Below, piece by piece: positions 6,788-15,800 of a stretch of DNA of 23,563 bases (position 1 is its first letter; each line of letters begins with the position of its first letter). This DNA is from CAYMLQ01 sp964390795 (lineage in GTDB: Bacteria > Verrucomicrobiota > Kiritimatiellia > RFP12 > UBA1067): assembly GCA_964390795.1 (NCBI GenBank), contig CAYMLQ010000051.1:1-23563 (forward strand), written 5' to 3'. The position numbers were made by a program, and so were the translations under genes. The notes below the pieces were generated by a model. That model saw nothing but the letters and a program-made list of their open reading frames with translations, ran no database searches and was not told the DNA's origin.

Positions 6788-8422
6788 ATGAAACGCACGC
6801 TTTTGACCGCCGCCTCGCTTTCGCTTCTGGCCGCCGCCGTTCTCGCCGCAGGGCCGGCAGGCAAGAAACCCAATGTCCTCGTCATCCTCGCCGACGACCT
6901 CGGCTTCTCGGACATCGGCTGCTACGGCTCCGAAATCGCCACGCCGAACCTCGACGGCCTGGCCAAAAGCGGACTGCGCTTCACCCAGTGCTACAACACC
7001 GCGCGCTGCTGGCCCACGCGCTGCGCGCTCATCACCGGCTACTACCCGCAGCAGACCCGCTCCGATCCCCGACAAGGCCTCTTCCCGGCGTGGACGCGCA
7101 CCCTGGCGCACCTGCTTAAGCCCCTCGGCTACCGCAGCTACCACTCCGGCAAGTGGCATGTCAACGGCGCGCCCAAACCGGTCGCGGACGGCGGCTTCGA
7201 CCGCTCCTACGATCTGGAGGACCACGACCGCAATTTCTACCCCAAGCGCCACCTGGAGAACGATGTCCCCCTGCCCCCCGTCGCCAAGGAGAGCGGCTAC
7301 TACACCTCGACCGCGTTCGCGGATCACGCGATCCGCTGCCTGAAGGAGCACGCCGAAAAACACGCGGCCCAGCCGTTCTTCTCCTACCTCGCCTTCACGG
7401 TGCCGCACTTCCCGTTGCAGGCGCCGGCCGAGGACATCGCCCGCTACCGCGACCGCTACCTCGAAGGCTGGGAAAAGGTCCGCGCCCAACGCGATCAGCG
7501 CCAGCGCGACATGGGCTTGCTCGCCACGCCCGTTTCCGCAGTGGAACGCCAGCTCGGCCCGCCCTACCCTTTTCCCAAAGATCTCGAGATCCTCGGCACC
7601 AGCGAAGTAAACCGCCCGCTGCCGTGGGACTCGCTCACGCCCGCCCAGCGCTTCTTCCAAGCGAACAAGATGGCGGTCCACGCCGCTATGATCGACCGCA
7701 TGGACCGCGAGATCGGCCGCGTGCTCGACCAGCTCCGCACCATGGGCGCATTCGACAACACGCTCGTCCTCTTCGCCTCCGACAACGGAGCCAGCGCCGA
7801 GATGATGGTCCGCGGCGACGGCCACGACCCGCAGGCTGAGCCCGGCTCCGCCGGCAGCTACCTCTGCCTCGGCCCCGGCTGGTCCACCGTCGCCAACACG
7901 CCCTTCCGCCGCCACAAGACCTGGGTCCACGAGGGCGGCATCTCCACGCCGCTGATCGCACACTGGCCCACCGGCATCGCCGCCCGCAACGAGCTGCGCC
8001 GTGACCTCTGCCACGTGATCGACGTCTTGCCGACCGTGCTCGATCTCGCGGGTGCGGCGCCAATGCCCCCGCCCGGCGCGCCGCCCTTTCCCGGCCGCAG
8101 CCTCGCTCCCGCGTTCGCGAAGGACGGGGCCGTCACGCGCGACGGCCTCTTCTTCAGCCACGAGAAAAACCGCGCCCTGCGCCTCGGCGACTTCAAGCTG
8201 GTCTCCGCGCACAGCGACGGAGGCGCGTGGGAACTCTACAACCTCGCCGCCGACCGGGGCGAACAGCAGAACCTCGCCGCCGCGCAGCCCGACCGCGTCC
8301 GCGACATGGCCGCCCGCTGGCAGGCGCTGTGCGACCAGTACGCGAAAGACGCCGGCCCGGCACCGTCTGACGAGATCAAGAAAAACACCCAAAAGAAGAC
8401 GCGTAAGCAGAGCAACGAATGA
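6788..8422 (+). CDS. Exported type I sulfatase (arylsulfatase-like)
   Basis: A 544-residue enzyme with a cleavable signal peptide at residues 1-21 (LLTAASLSLLAAAVLAAG). The metal site DD (36-37) lies in NVLVILADDLGFSDIGCYGS. The sulfatase signature is CWPTRCALITGYYP, with Cys74 as the residue converted to formylglycine by a maturation enzyme not present in this window. YHSGKWH and LFASDNGAS supply further active-site and metal ligands. The protein hydrolyses sulfate esters, here probably on a polysaccharide, in the periplasm or outside the cell. GGAG lies about 8 bases upstream of the ATG. Its TGA overlaps the next start as ATGA (8419-8422). The pairing with a GH78-like glycosidase two genes downstream suggests a sulfated, possibly rhamnose-containing glycan; the substrate is inference. 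Confidence 0.92.
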   Translation: MKRTLLTAASLSLLAAAVLAAGPAGKKPNVLVILADDLGFSDIGCYGSEIATPNLDGLAKSGLRFTQCYNTARCWPTRCALITGYYPQQTRSDPRQGLFPAWTRTLAHLLKPLGYRSYHSGKWHVNGAPKPVADGGFDRSYDLEDHDRNFYPKRHLENDVPLPPVAKESGYYTSTAFADHAIRCLKEHAEKHAAQPFFSYLAFTVPHFPLQAPAEDIARYRDRYLEGWEKVRAQRDQRQRDMGLLATPVSAVERQLGPPYPFPKDLEILGTSEVNRPLPWDSLTPAQRFFQANKMAVHAAMIDRMDREIGRVLDQLRTMGAFDNTLVLFASDNGASAEMMVRGDGHDPQAEPGSAGSYLCLGPGWSTVANTPFRRHKTWVHEGGISTPLIAHWPTGIAARNELRRDLCHVIDVLPTVLDLAGAAPMPPPGAPPFPGRSLAPAFAKDGAVTRDGLFFSHEKNRALRLGDFKLVSAHSDGGAWELYNLAADRGEQQNLAAAQPDRVRDMAARWQALCDQYAKDAGPAPSDEIKKNTQKKTRKQSNE

Positions 8423-10359
8423 ACCTAGCCTATGAAGGTAGGGACGCCTCCCCGCAGGCGTCCGCAGATCCCGGCAGGGACGCCTCCCCGAGGCGTCCGC
8501 GGACGGTTCGGGGAACCGTCCCTACCGTACCGCTCGGCATGGCAGCCCTTTTATTCATCCTGCCGCTATCACGCGCGTCAGCCGCCGAACCCGTCACCGA
8601 CACAGCCCTCCTGCGCGGCACCGTCACCGACGCCGCAACCGGTGAGCCGACCGCCAGCACCGTGGCCATCACCGACGCCGCCGGCAAGACCGTCGCCGAG
8701 ACCGACGCCTTCAAAGGCGGCTTCCGCTGCAACGGCGTCTTCGAGAAGCGCCTGCCCGCAGGCCGCACCCGCATCCGAGTCACGCGCGGATTCTCGACCC
8801 GCGCGGAGACGCGCGACATCGACCTGCGTCCCGGGCAGACCACGAACCTGACGTTCGCGCTCGCCCGCACCATCGACCTGCGGCAGCGCGGCTGGGTCGC
8901 AGGCGACAGCCATGCGCACATGATCCACGGCGAGCGTACGCTCCCCGTCGACGTCGCCTTCGTCGGGCTGACCGCCCGCGCCGAAGATCTGCGCTACCTC
9001 TCGCTGGCCCACGCGTGGCAGCTCGACGACCCGACGCCGGAGCGGCTCGACGCCGCGCTCGCGCCGCACGCGACGCCGGAATGCGCCCTGACCTGGAACA
9101 TCGAAGCGCCGAAGAACTACTACAAGGGCGACGCGGGCCGCTGCCTCGGCCACTGCTGGACCCTCGGCCTGCGCGGCCGCACCGCCGCAGGCGCCGACGT
9201 GATTCCCCTTCTCTTGAACGCCAGCGCGGCGGACTATCAAGCCGACAAGCCGACGTTCGCCAACTTCGAATCGCACGCGCTCATCCGCGCCCAAGGCGGA
9301 GCGGTCTTCTACACGCACCCCCTGCGCTGGTGGACCGGCCCGTGGGGCGGACAAGGCGGTTATCCCAAACAGGAGAAGATGCGCGTCTCGAACATGGCTG
9401 TCGAACTGCCGCTCGACACGCTGCTCGGCCCCACCTTCGACGGCATCGACGTCTTCACCAGCGGCGGAGAGGCGGCAGCGAACGACAAGGCGTTCCGGCT
9501 CTGGGTGCTGCTGCTGAATCACGGCTACCGCGTCGCCGCCACGGCCTCTTCCGACGCCTGCTTCGACCGGCCCGGCGGTGCGGTGCCCGGTTCGGCCCGC
9601 ACCTACACGTTTCTCGGCAAGGAGCCCTTCTCGCTCGCCGCAGTCGCACGCGCCACGACTGCCGGACGCACCTTTGCCACCACCGGCCCGCTGCTGCTCG
9701 CAGACGTGGATGGCGCCCCGCCCGGCAGTGCGGTGACGGCAGATGGCCAGAAGCGCACGCTCCGCATTGAGGTTTGGCCCTCGGGCAAGGACAGCATGGG
9801 CCTGAGACAGATCGAGATCCTCCGCAACGGCAAACCCTACCACACCGAATCCTTCAAAGCGCCGCAGCCCGCGTGGCAGACCAACCTCGTGCTCCGCGAA
9901 ACCGAGTCCGCATGGTACTGCGTGCGCGCGACCGGCGGGCCCCAAGGCGGCCGAGCGGTCAGCGGCGCGTTCTTCTTCGACCCCGCTCCCCACCGCCCGC
10001 CGCCGCCAGCCGAGTGCCGCATCCGCGCGACGATCATCGACGCGGCGAAGGGACGCCCGCTCGACGCCACGCTCACCGAAGTTCTCGACATCGCGTCAGC
10101 GCCGCGCGACGGTGCCTCTCACCAGGTTATCGGCGGCCAAAGCGTGTTCGAAATTCCAGGCACCGTGCGCCTGCGGGCCGAAGCTCCCGGCTACGCGCCG
10201 CTCACGCTCAGCCCGGTCTACGACTGCCCTGCCCTCGTCGAAGCCGTGACCCGGCTCGAGGACAATGACCTGCTCGACTGGCAGACCTTCGAGCGTACCC
10301 GCGCCCTTCTCGCCTCCATCGATCTCATCTTCACACTCAAACCCCAGGCACACGAATGA
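8419..10359 (+). CDS. CehA/McbA-type PHP-superfamily metallohydrolase with N-terminal carboxypeptidase-regulatory-like domain
   Basis: A 646-residue protein. After the leader, residues ~63-150 form a CarboxypepD_reg-like beta-sandwich (LRGTVTDAATGEPTASTVAI … LPAGRTRIRVTRG). The PHP-type metal motif is GDSHAHMIHGE near 163-173, followed by THPLRWW near 300 and ATASSDACFD near 375, which fit metal ligands of the CehA/McbA group. The C-terminal third is beta-rich. CehA/McbA proteins are metal-dependent hydrolases; the substrate is unknown here. ATG 8419 overlaps the sulfatase stop. A 90-bp repeat (8437-8526) is inserted in frame after MNLAYE. Without it the protein would read MNLAYEVPLGMAALLFILPL, a normal signal peptide. 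Met41 (8539) is an alternative start that skips the repeat. The gene ends with an ATGA overlap to the next. Confidence 0.85.
   Translation: MNLAYEGRDASPQASADPGRDASPRRPRTVRGTVPTVPLGMAALLFILPLSRASAAEPVTDTALLRGTVTDAATGEPTASTVAITDAAGKTVAETDAFKGGFRCNGVFEKRLPAGRTRIRVTRGFSTRAETRDIDLRPGQTTNLTFALARTIDLRQRGWVAGDSHAHMIHGERTLPVDVAFVGLTARAEDLRYLSLAHAWQLDDPTPERLDAALAPHATPECALTWNIEAPKNYYKGDAGRCLGHCWTLGLRGRTAAGADVIPLLLNASAADYQADKPTFANFESHALIRAQGGAVFYTHPLRWWTGPWGGQGGYPKQEKMRVSNMAVELPLDTLLGPTFDGIDVFTSGGEAAANDKAFRLWVLLLNHGYRVAATASSDACFDRPGGAVPGSARTYTFLGKEPFSLAAVARATTAGRTFATTGPLLLADVDGAPPGSAVTADGQKRTLRIEVWPSGKDSMGLRQIEILRNGKPYHTESFKAPQPAWQTNLVLRETESAWYCVRATGGPQGGRAVSGAFFFDPAPHRPPPPAECRIRATIIDAAKGRPLDATLTEVLDIASAPRDGASHQVIGGQSVFEIPGTVRLRAEAPGYAPLTLSPVYDCPALVEAVTRLEDNDLLDWQTFERTRALLASIDLIFTLKPQAHE
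8437..8526. repeat. 90-bp GC-rich element with three perfect hairpins, in frame
   Basis: Outer arms GGTAGGGA (8437-8444) and TCCCTACC (8519-8526) are exact inverted repeats. Inside are three perfect hairpins, each with GGAC…GTCC ends: 8442-8463 (GGACGCCT/AGGCGTCC), 8478-8498 (GGACGCCTC/GAGGCGTCC) and 8501-8521 (GGACGGTTC/GAACCGTCC). The length is exactly 30 codons with no stop in the gene's frame. It looks like a short, non-coding dispersed element (REP/MITE-like) that has been captured in the 5' end of the PHP hydrolase gene. Confidence 0.8.
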
Positions 10360-12053
10360 ACCGATTGACCTCAGCGAAATTCCTCTTCCTCCTCCTCGCC
10401 CTGGCCCCCGCACTCTTCGCCCAGGGCCCGAATAAAACGCCGCGGAGCGAAGGCACGGTCAAAGCAGCCGTCAACATTCCGACCGACCTTTTCGACCAGC
10501 AAATGCGCCTGATCGAGCAGCGCCGGGCCTCCTGGCTTGAGAACGCCGAGAAAGCCACGCCCTCGCTGATCCGCACCTTAAAGAAGCCCGTTGCCGTCAT
10601 CACCGTCACGAATGATCCCGCGTGTTTCCAAGGCTGGAAAATCGGATCCACCGCCGATGTGAAATCGGTCTATGACAGGCCGCTCAAGCCCGGCGACAGC
10701 TTCCTTCTCGATTTCGGCGAACACATGACCGGCTACGCCCAGCTCTCATTGCGCTCGTTTGACATCCCCGTAGACGCGCCGGTGCGCCTCGCGATGATCT
10801 TCGGCGAGGTCCTGGCCGAGGTGACCGAGCCCTTTGACCCCTATACCGGCGGACTGACCCGCGCGTGGCTGCAGGACGAGACCGTCAACATCGATGTTGT
10901 GCCGCAGACCGTACGCCTGCCGCGCCGCTACGCTTTCCGCTATGCGAAGGTCACCGTCGTATCGTGCAGCACGCACGGCAAATTCGGCTTCTCGGACATT
11001 CAGGCCGAGGCGGTCAGCTCCGCCGACGAGACCAAGCTCGCGGCCTTCACCCCGCGCCATGCGGACGAGGCCGCGCTCGACCGTGTGAGCCGCGCCACGC
11101 TGCGCGACTGCATGCAGACCGTGTTCGAGGACGGCCCCAAGCGCGACCGCCGCCTCTGGCTCGGCGACCTGCGCCTGCAGGCGCTCGCCAACTATGCCAC
11201 GTACCGCAACTACGGCCTCGTAAAGCGCTCGCTCTACATTCTCGCGGGTACGGCCACCGATAAAGGGCTCGTCAGCACGTGCGCGTTCGAGCAGCCGAAG
11301 CCGGTGCGCGGCGGCAACAGCATCCTCGATTACACCGCGCTCCTCGCGCCGACCGTGCTGGAATACCTCGAAGCCAGCAGCGACCGCGAGACGGCCGACG
11401 ACCTGTGGCCTCTGGTGTTGAAGCAACTCGATTTCACCCTTGAGCCCGTGAACGCTGAAGGCCTCTTCATCACGCCGAAAGGCTGGTGGTGTTTCATCGA
11501 CTGGCACCGCACGCTCGACAAGCAGGCGCCGGAGCACGCCATCGTGCTCTTCGGCCTCAGAGCCACGCAACGCCTCGCCGTGAAGCTTGGCAGGGAAAAC
11601 GAGGTTGCTTTCATTCCTGAAATCGTGACGCGCATGGAGAGCGCCGCCCGCAAGACCCTCTGGGACGAGTCGCAGGGACTTTTCATCAGCGGCCCCAAGC
11701 GCGAAATTTCCTGGGCCTCGCAGGCGTGGATGACGCTCGCGGGCGTGCCCACGCCCGAGCAGGCCAAGCGGGCGATGTCCGGCGTGCTCCGCCACCCCAC
11801 GGCCGAAAAGCCGGTGACGCCCTATATGAACCACTACGTCGTGGAGGCGCTGCAAGTGGCTGGGCTGCATGACGAAGCTTCCGCGCACATGACCGCCTAT
11901 TGGGGCGGCATGGTCAGACAAGGCGCGGACACCTTCTGGGAGGTCTACGTGCCCGGCGACGACCGTCTCTCGCCCTACAAGAGCCACCTCATGAACAGCT
12001 ACTGCCACGCGTGGAGCTGCACTCCGACGTACCTGCTGCGGAAGAAACAGTAA
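10356..12053 (+). CDS. Exported GH78-like alpha-L-rhamnosidase-family glycosidase
   Basis: A 565-residue protein with a signal peptide at residues 1-22 (SAKFLFLLLALAPALFAQ). A beta-sandwich of about 200 residues (FLLDFGEHMTGYAQLSLRSF) is followed by a six-hairpin (alpha/alpha)6 barrel. The GH78 hallmark appears as EDGPKRDRRLWLGDLRLQA (compare D.PQRDER.GW.GD), and the second catalytic region as GADTFWEVYVPGDD with the final LMNSYCHAWSCTPTYLL. The length is below that of many GH78 enzymes, which carry extra beta domains. It starts in an ATGA overlap with the PHP gene and so is the third gene of a coupled operon with the sulfatase. Removal of terminal rhamnose or a similar sugar from a sulfated glycan is the likely job. 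Its stop is one base from the stop of the convergent metalloprotease gene. Confidence 0.8.
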   Translation: MNRLTSAKFLFLLLALAPALFAQGPNKTPRSEGTVKAAVNIPTDLFDQQMRLIEQRRASWLENAEKATPSLIRTLKKPVAVITVTNDPACFQGWKIGSTADVKSVYDRPLKPGDSFLLDFGEHMTGYAQLSLRSFDIPVDAPVRLAMIFGEVLAEVTEPFDPYTGGLTRAWLQDETVNIDVVPQTVRLPRRYAFRYAKVTVVSCSTHGKFGFSDIQAEAVSSADETKLAAFTPRHADEAALDRVSRATLRDCMQTVFEDGPKRDRRLWLGDLRLQALANYATYRNYGLVKRSLYILAGTATDKGLVSTCAFEQPKPVRGGNSILDYTALLAPTVLEYLEASSDRETADDLWPLVLKQLDFTLEPVNAEGLFITPKGWWCFIDWHRTLDKQAPEHAIVLFGLRATQRLAVKLGRENEVAFIPEIVTRMESAARKTLWDESQGLFISGPKREISWASQAWMTLAGVPTPEQAKRAMSGVLRHPTAEKPVTPYMNHYVVEALQVAGLHDEASAHMTAYWGGMVRQGADTFWEVYVPGDDRLSPYKSHLMNSYCHAWSCTPTYLLRKKQ

Positions 12054-12054
12054 G

Positions 12055-12747
12055 TCACAAATCCAAGGACTCCAACCGCAGTTTGATAGCCTTCCAGTTC
12101 GGACAAAGCCTGTCGAGTTCGATGAAGAACGCCTTGTCGTGTTGCGGGTGCTTGAGGTGACACAGCTCATGCGCGATCACGTAGTCGATGCAGACCGAAG
12201 GCGCCCGCACCAATTCGGGGTTGAGCGCAACCCATCCGTCCTTGTGCGCGCTGCCCCAGCGCTTGGGCATCGATAATAACCGCAACCTAGGCTCAGAAAA
12301 CTGCTGGTCCGCGCACCATTTCCGCCAGCAGCCCAGCCGCCTCGCGAATTGCTCCTTAGCCCGCTCACGCATCCATCCGGCAAGCAGCGCGGCCACCGAC
12401 TTCTCGGTACCGGTTCGGGAAACCACGCACAGATAAGCGCCCTTCAATTTGACGCACTGCTCATCACCCGCCGTCACCTTGAGCCGATACTGCCGCCCCA
12501 GATAACGGTGCGTCGCGCCCGCGCAATAGCGCCGTACCGGCCGCTCGGCGCTTAGTGCGGCAAAGACACGGCGCTGCCGCGTGATCCAACCGACGCGCTT
12601 CTCGACCTTCTCGCAGATCTTCTCGATCTCTGCACCGACCGGCGCGACGACCTCGACCGTCCCGTCCGGCAACACGCTGATCGCCAGCGTCCGCCTTCGC
12701 GACCGCTTCAGCTTACACTCTCCAACCGCTGTTTTCACCGTCGCCAT
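12055..12747 (-). CDS. YgjP/SprT-like zinc metalloprotease of the restriction operon
   Basis: About 230 residues from ATG 12747. The zinc motif is HELCH, extended as HELCHLKHPQHDKAFFIELD, with the YgjP-type N-terminus (LKRSRRRTLAISVLPDGTVE followed by VVAPVGA) and the RWGSAHKDGWVALNPELV stretch. YgjP-like proteins are often encoded beside type I hsdR genes; their role there is unknown. The frame also extends upstream to GTG 12813, which overlaps the hsdR stop, but those 22 extra residues (…TDTRTNKDRQGRTRT…) come entirely from the decamer repeat. Homologues begin near MATVKTAV, so I prefer 12747 while noting that coupled initiation at 12813 is possible. Confidence 0.8.
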   Translation of the reverse strand: MATVKTAVGECKLKRSRRRTLAISVLPDGTVEVVAPVGAEIEKICEKVEKRVGWITRQRRVFAALSAERPVRRYCAGATHRYLGRQYRLKVTAGDEQCVKLKGAYLCVVSRTGTEKSVAALLAGWMRERAKEQFARRLGCWRKWCADQQFSEPRLRLLSMPKRWGSAHKDGWVALNPELVRAPSVCIDYVIAHELCHLKHPQHDKAFFIELDRLCPNWKAIKLRLESLDL

Positions 12748-12750
12748 CTT

Positions 12751-12798
12751 CGTCCGTGTCCGTCCTTGTCTGTCCTTGTTTGTCCGTGTATCCGTGTC
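12751..12798. repeat. Degenerate decamer repeat (GGACAGACAA family), copy between hsdR and the metalloprotease gene
   Basis: The plus strand shows runs of GTCCGTGTCC, GTCCTTGTCT and GTCCGTGTAT. Read on the minus strand they are GGACAGACAAGGACGGACAC-like units, the same vocabulary as the repeats at 16164-16220, 16821-16995 and 21574-21645. No stop codon occurs in the metalloprotease frame. Confidence 0.8.
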
Positions 12799-12809
12799 TC
12801 CCCCGCGTC

Positions 12810-15800
12810 TCACACGTCGTCCGGCCTATTGCGCGCAATGTTCAAACACGCCTCGATGACTGCGTCCATCTGCTCCAGTGTCAGCGCGATGCCGCGCTCC
12901 TGCTTGAGCTGAAACAGATAGTCGTCCATCGCGTTGCGCATCCGGTTCTGAACATCCGGGTTGTCGCGCCACCGGACAATCGCCTCGTCGCGGATGATCT
13001 TCTCCAATCTGAGGCTCACCTCTGCACGGAGGCGGTCAATCTCTGAGACCTGCGGCTGCGCGGTTCCGTAGCCCGTCGCCGCCTCTTTCACACACCAGCC
13101 CTCGGCCGCCGTCACCTGCTCGCAGACCGCCCCGTAGAGCGCTTGGGCAAAGTCGTTTCCGTCCAGTGCCGAAGGCAGATCCGATTTTTTGCGGTCGCGC
13201 ACTCGCTCCATGATCTCCTGCACCTGGGCCAGATACTGCGCCTCGGTGATGCGCTGCTGCCTGTATTCTGCGATCGTCTGCTCCAACAGCAGGGAGAACT
13301 TGCGGTAGAAGAACGGATCTTCGTCCATCCGCTCAGTGATGGTCTTCTTGGTGCGGTTGGCGATGGTGTCAGCCTTGGCCCGCGTCGTCTGCGCCTTCCC
13401 AACCTCTTTCTCAAAGGCCTCGCGCTCGAAGATGTTCACCGGCTCGACCACCTGAATGATCTCGTCCGCCCGCACATACGTCGCCAGCATCTTCTGGATC
13501 TGCCGCTCGTAGTCCCTGTAGTCGATCTCCTCCGCGTAACGGATCTTCACCGAGGCCCGCAGGTTCTGGAAGAAGACCGTATCCCGCTTGTAGCGCTCCA
13601 CCGTCTCCTGCGGTGCCGCATTCAGCCACTGGATGCACGAGAGCGCCATCTTCAGCACGCGGCAGAACTTCGACAGCCGCGTATAGAACTCGTCGCGCCG
13701 GACCGGATCGCCCAGCGCCAGCTCAAAGGCCTCTTCGTCCCGCTTGTTGGTCACGTCGCGGAACAGATCCCAGATCCCGTCATGCAGCCCTTGCAGCGAC
13801 TTGATCTCTTCCATCAGATCGGTCAGCGTGCCTTCCAGATCCTCGGGATCGAACTTGCCTTCCAGCGAGCTGTAAAGTTCCAGCGCGTCGTGAAGCTGCG
13901 TGACCACGCCGTAGTAGTCAACAATGTAGCCGAAATCCTTGCCTGGATGCAGCCGGTTCACGCGGGCGACCGCCTGCAACAGCGTGTGCTCTTTCAGGCT
14001 CCGGGCGATGTACAGCACCACGTTGCGCGGCGCGTCGAAACCGGTCAGCAGCTTGTCCACCACAATGAGCAGCTCCGGCGTGTCGGTGTTCTTGAAGGCC
14101 CCGATGATCTGACGGTTGTACGCCTTCTCCGTGCCGTACTTGTCCATCATGGCCTTCCAGAACTTCTCGACGCTCTCGTCCGCCACCGCTGCGGCGCTCT
14201 CCTCGCCCTCGATCTCCTGCGGCCCGGAGATGACAACCTCGCTCGTCACCTTACCGAACTGGTCGAGGAACGCTTTCAGGATCAGCGCCTCTTTCTTGCC
14301 CGAGGCGGTGACCTGCCCCTTGAAGCCCGTGCCCTTCCACTGCGCCGCGAAGTGCTGCGAGATGTCCCAGGCGATCAGATACAGGCGGCTTTCCAGCCGG
14401 TTCAACTCGTCGCGCGAGGCGAACTTGCGCTTGAGGTCGGCCTTCTGCTCGGGGGTCAGCCCCTGGCACATGGCCTCGAACATCGAGTCGACCGCCTTTT
14501 CGTTCACCGCCTGCAGCACGTGCCGTCCCTCGTAGAGCAACGGCACCACGGCCTCGTCCGCCACCGCGTCGCGGATCGTATACGCGGGCTCGATGAAGCC
14601 GCCGAACTTGAGCGCCGTGTTCTTCTCCTTCTTCATCAGCGGCGTGCCGGTGAAGCCGATGAAACAGGCGTTCGGCAGCGACCGCCGCATGCGGATGTTG
14701 GCCTCGCCGTACTGGCTGCGGTGACTCTCGTCCACCAGCACGAAGATGTCGGCATCGAGGTTGCTGTAAGACTTGTCCACAGATGATGCAGATGGGCGCA
14801 GATGGAAAACACTCCCTCTATCATCTGCGTTCATCTGCGCAATCTGCGGATAACGATCCCTTCTATATTGAGCACCATGCGGGGTATTGGCCGCGGCCCG
14901 GAACTTGTCGATCACCGTGGTGATCACTGCCACGCGCTCGTCCCGCAGCAGCTCGTGCAGGTGCTTGCCGGTCTTGGCCATCTGCGGGTCTTTGCCGCAC
15001 AGGTGGAAGGTCTTCCAGATCTGCTCGTCCAAGTCGATCCGGTCCGTGACAATCACGATGCGCGGATTGCTGATCTCCCGGTCCAGCGCCAGCGCCTTGC
15101 CCAGCAGCACCATGACCAGCGATTTTCCCGAGCCCTGCGTCTGCCAGATCACGCCGCCCTTGCGCCGACCCTCGGGGTCGCGCTGCCGCACCCGCTCCAG
15201 CGTCTTGCGGATCGCGAAATACTGCTGGTAGCGGGCGATCTTCTTGACCGTGCCGCCCTCGTCGTAAATCACGAACTGATGCACCAGCTCCATGAGCCGC
15301 TCGGGGCGGCAGAGCGACCAGACCAGCCGGTCCTGCTCGGTCGGCTCGCGCGCCTGTACCGCCATCTCCTCGAACACCTGCTTGGCATACGCGAACACGC
15401 CTTTGAAAAGCCGCTCGTGGTCCTCCAGCCGCACCGGGCTGTTGATCGCGGCGCGGACCTCTGCGTCTACGTCCCGCATCTCGCGCCAACGCGCCCAGAA
15501 CTTCTGCGGCGAGCCCGCCGTGGCGTAGCTGCCCTCGTTCTTGTTCAGTGCCAGCACAAGCTGGGTGTATAGAAAGAGCTGCGGGGCTTCGTCGTTCTGC
15601 CAGTTGCGGATGCTCTGCTTGACCGCCTGCTCCAGCGAATGCTTGTCCTCGGGCCGCTTACACTCGATCACCACAAAGGGGATGCCGTTCACGAAGCAGA
15701 CGATGTCCGGCCGACGCGTCTCGCGGCTCGCGGTGCGCTCCACCTCAAACTCCGCCGTCACATGGAACGTGTTGTTGCGCGGGTTTTCCCAGTCGATGTA

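Noticed and set aside
6770..8392. A 540-codon open frame on the minus strand opposite the sulfatase
   Set aside because: It mirrors codon structure of the GC-rich sulfatase gene, has a valine/alanine/arginine-rich composition and no recognisable domain.
8578..9993. A 471-codon minus-strand frame opposite the PHP hydrolase
   Set aside because: Shadow of a high-GC coding region; no domain or ribosome binding site.
13143..14786. A 547-codon plus-strand frame opposite hsdR
   Set aside because: Complement of a clearly conserved hsdR frame; leucine/valine/histidine-rich low-information translation.
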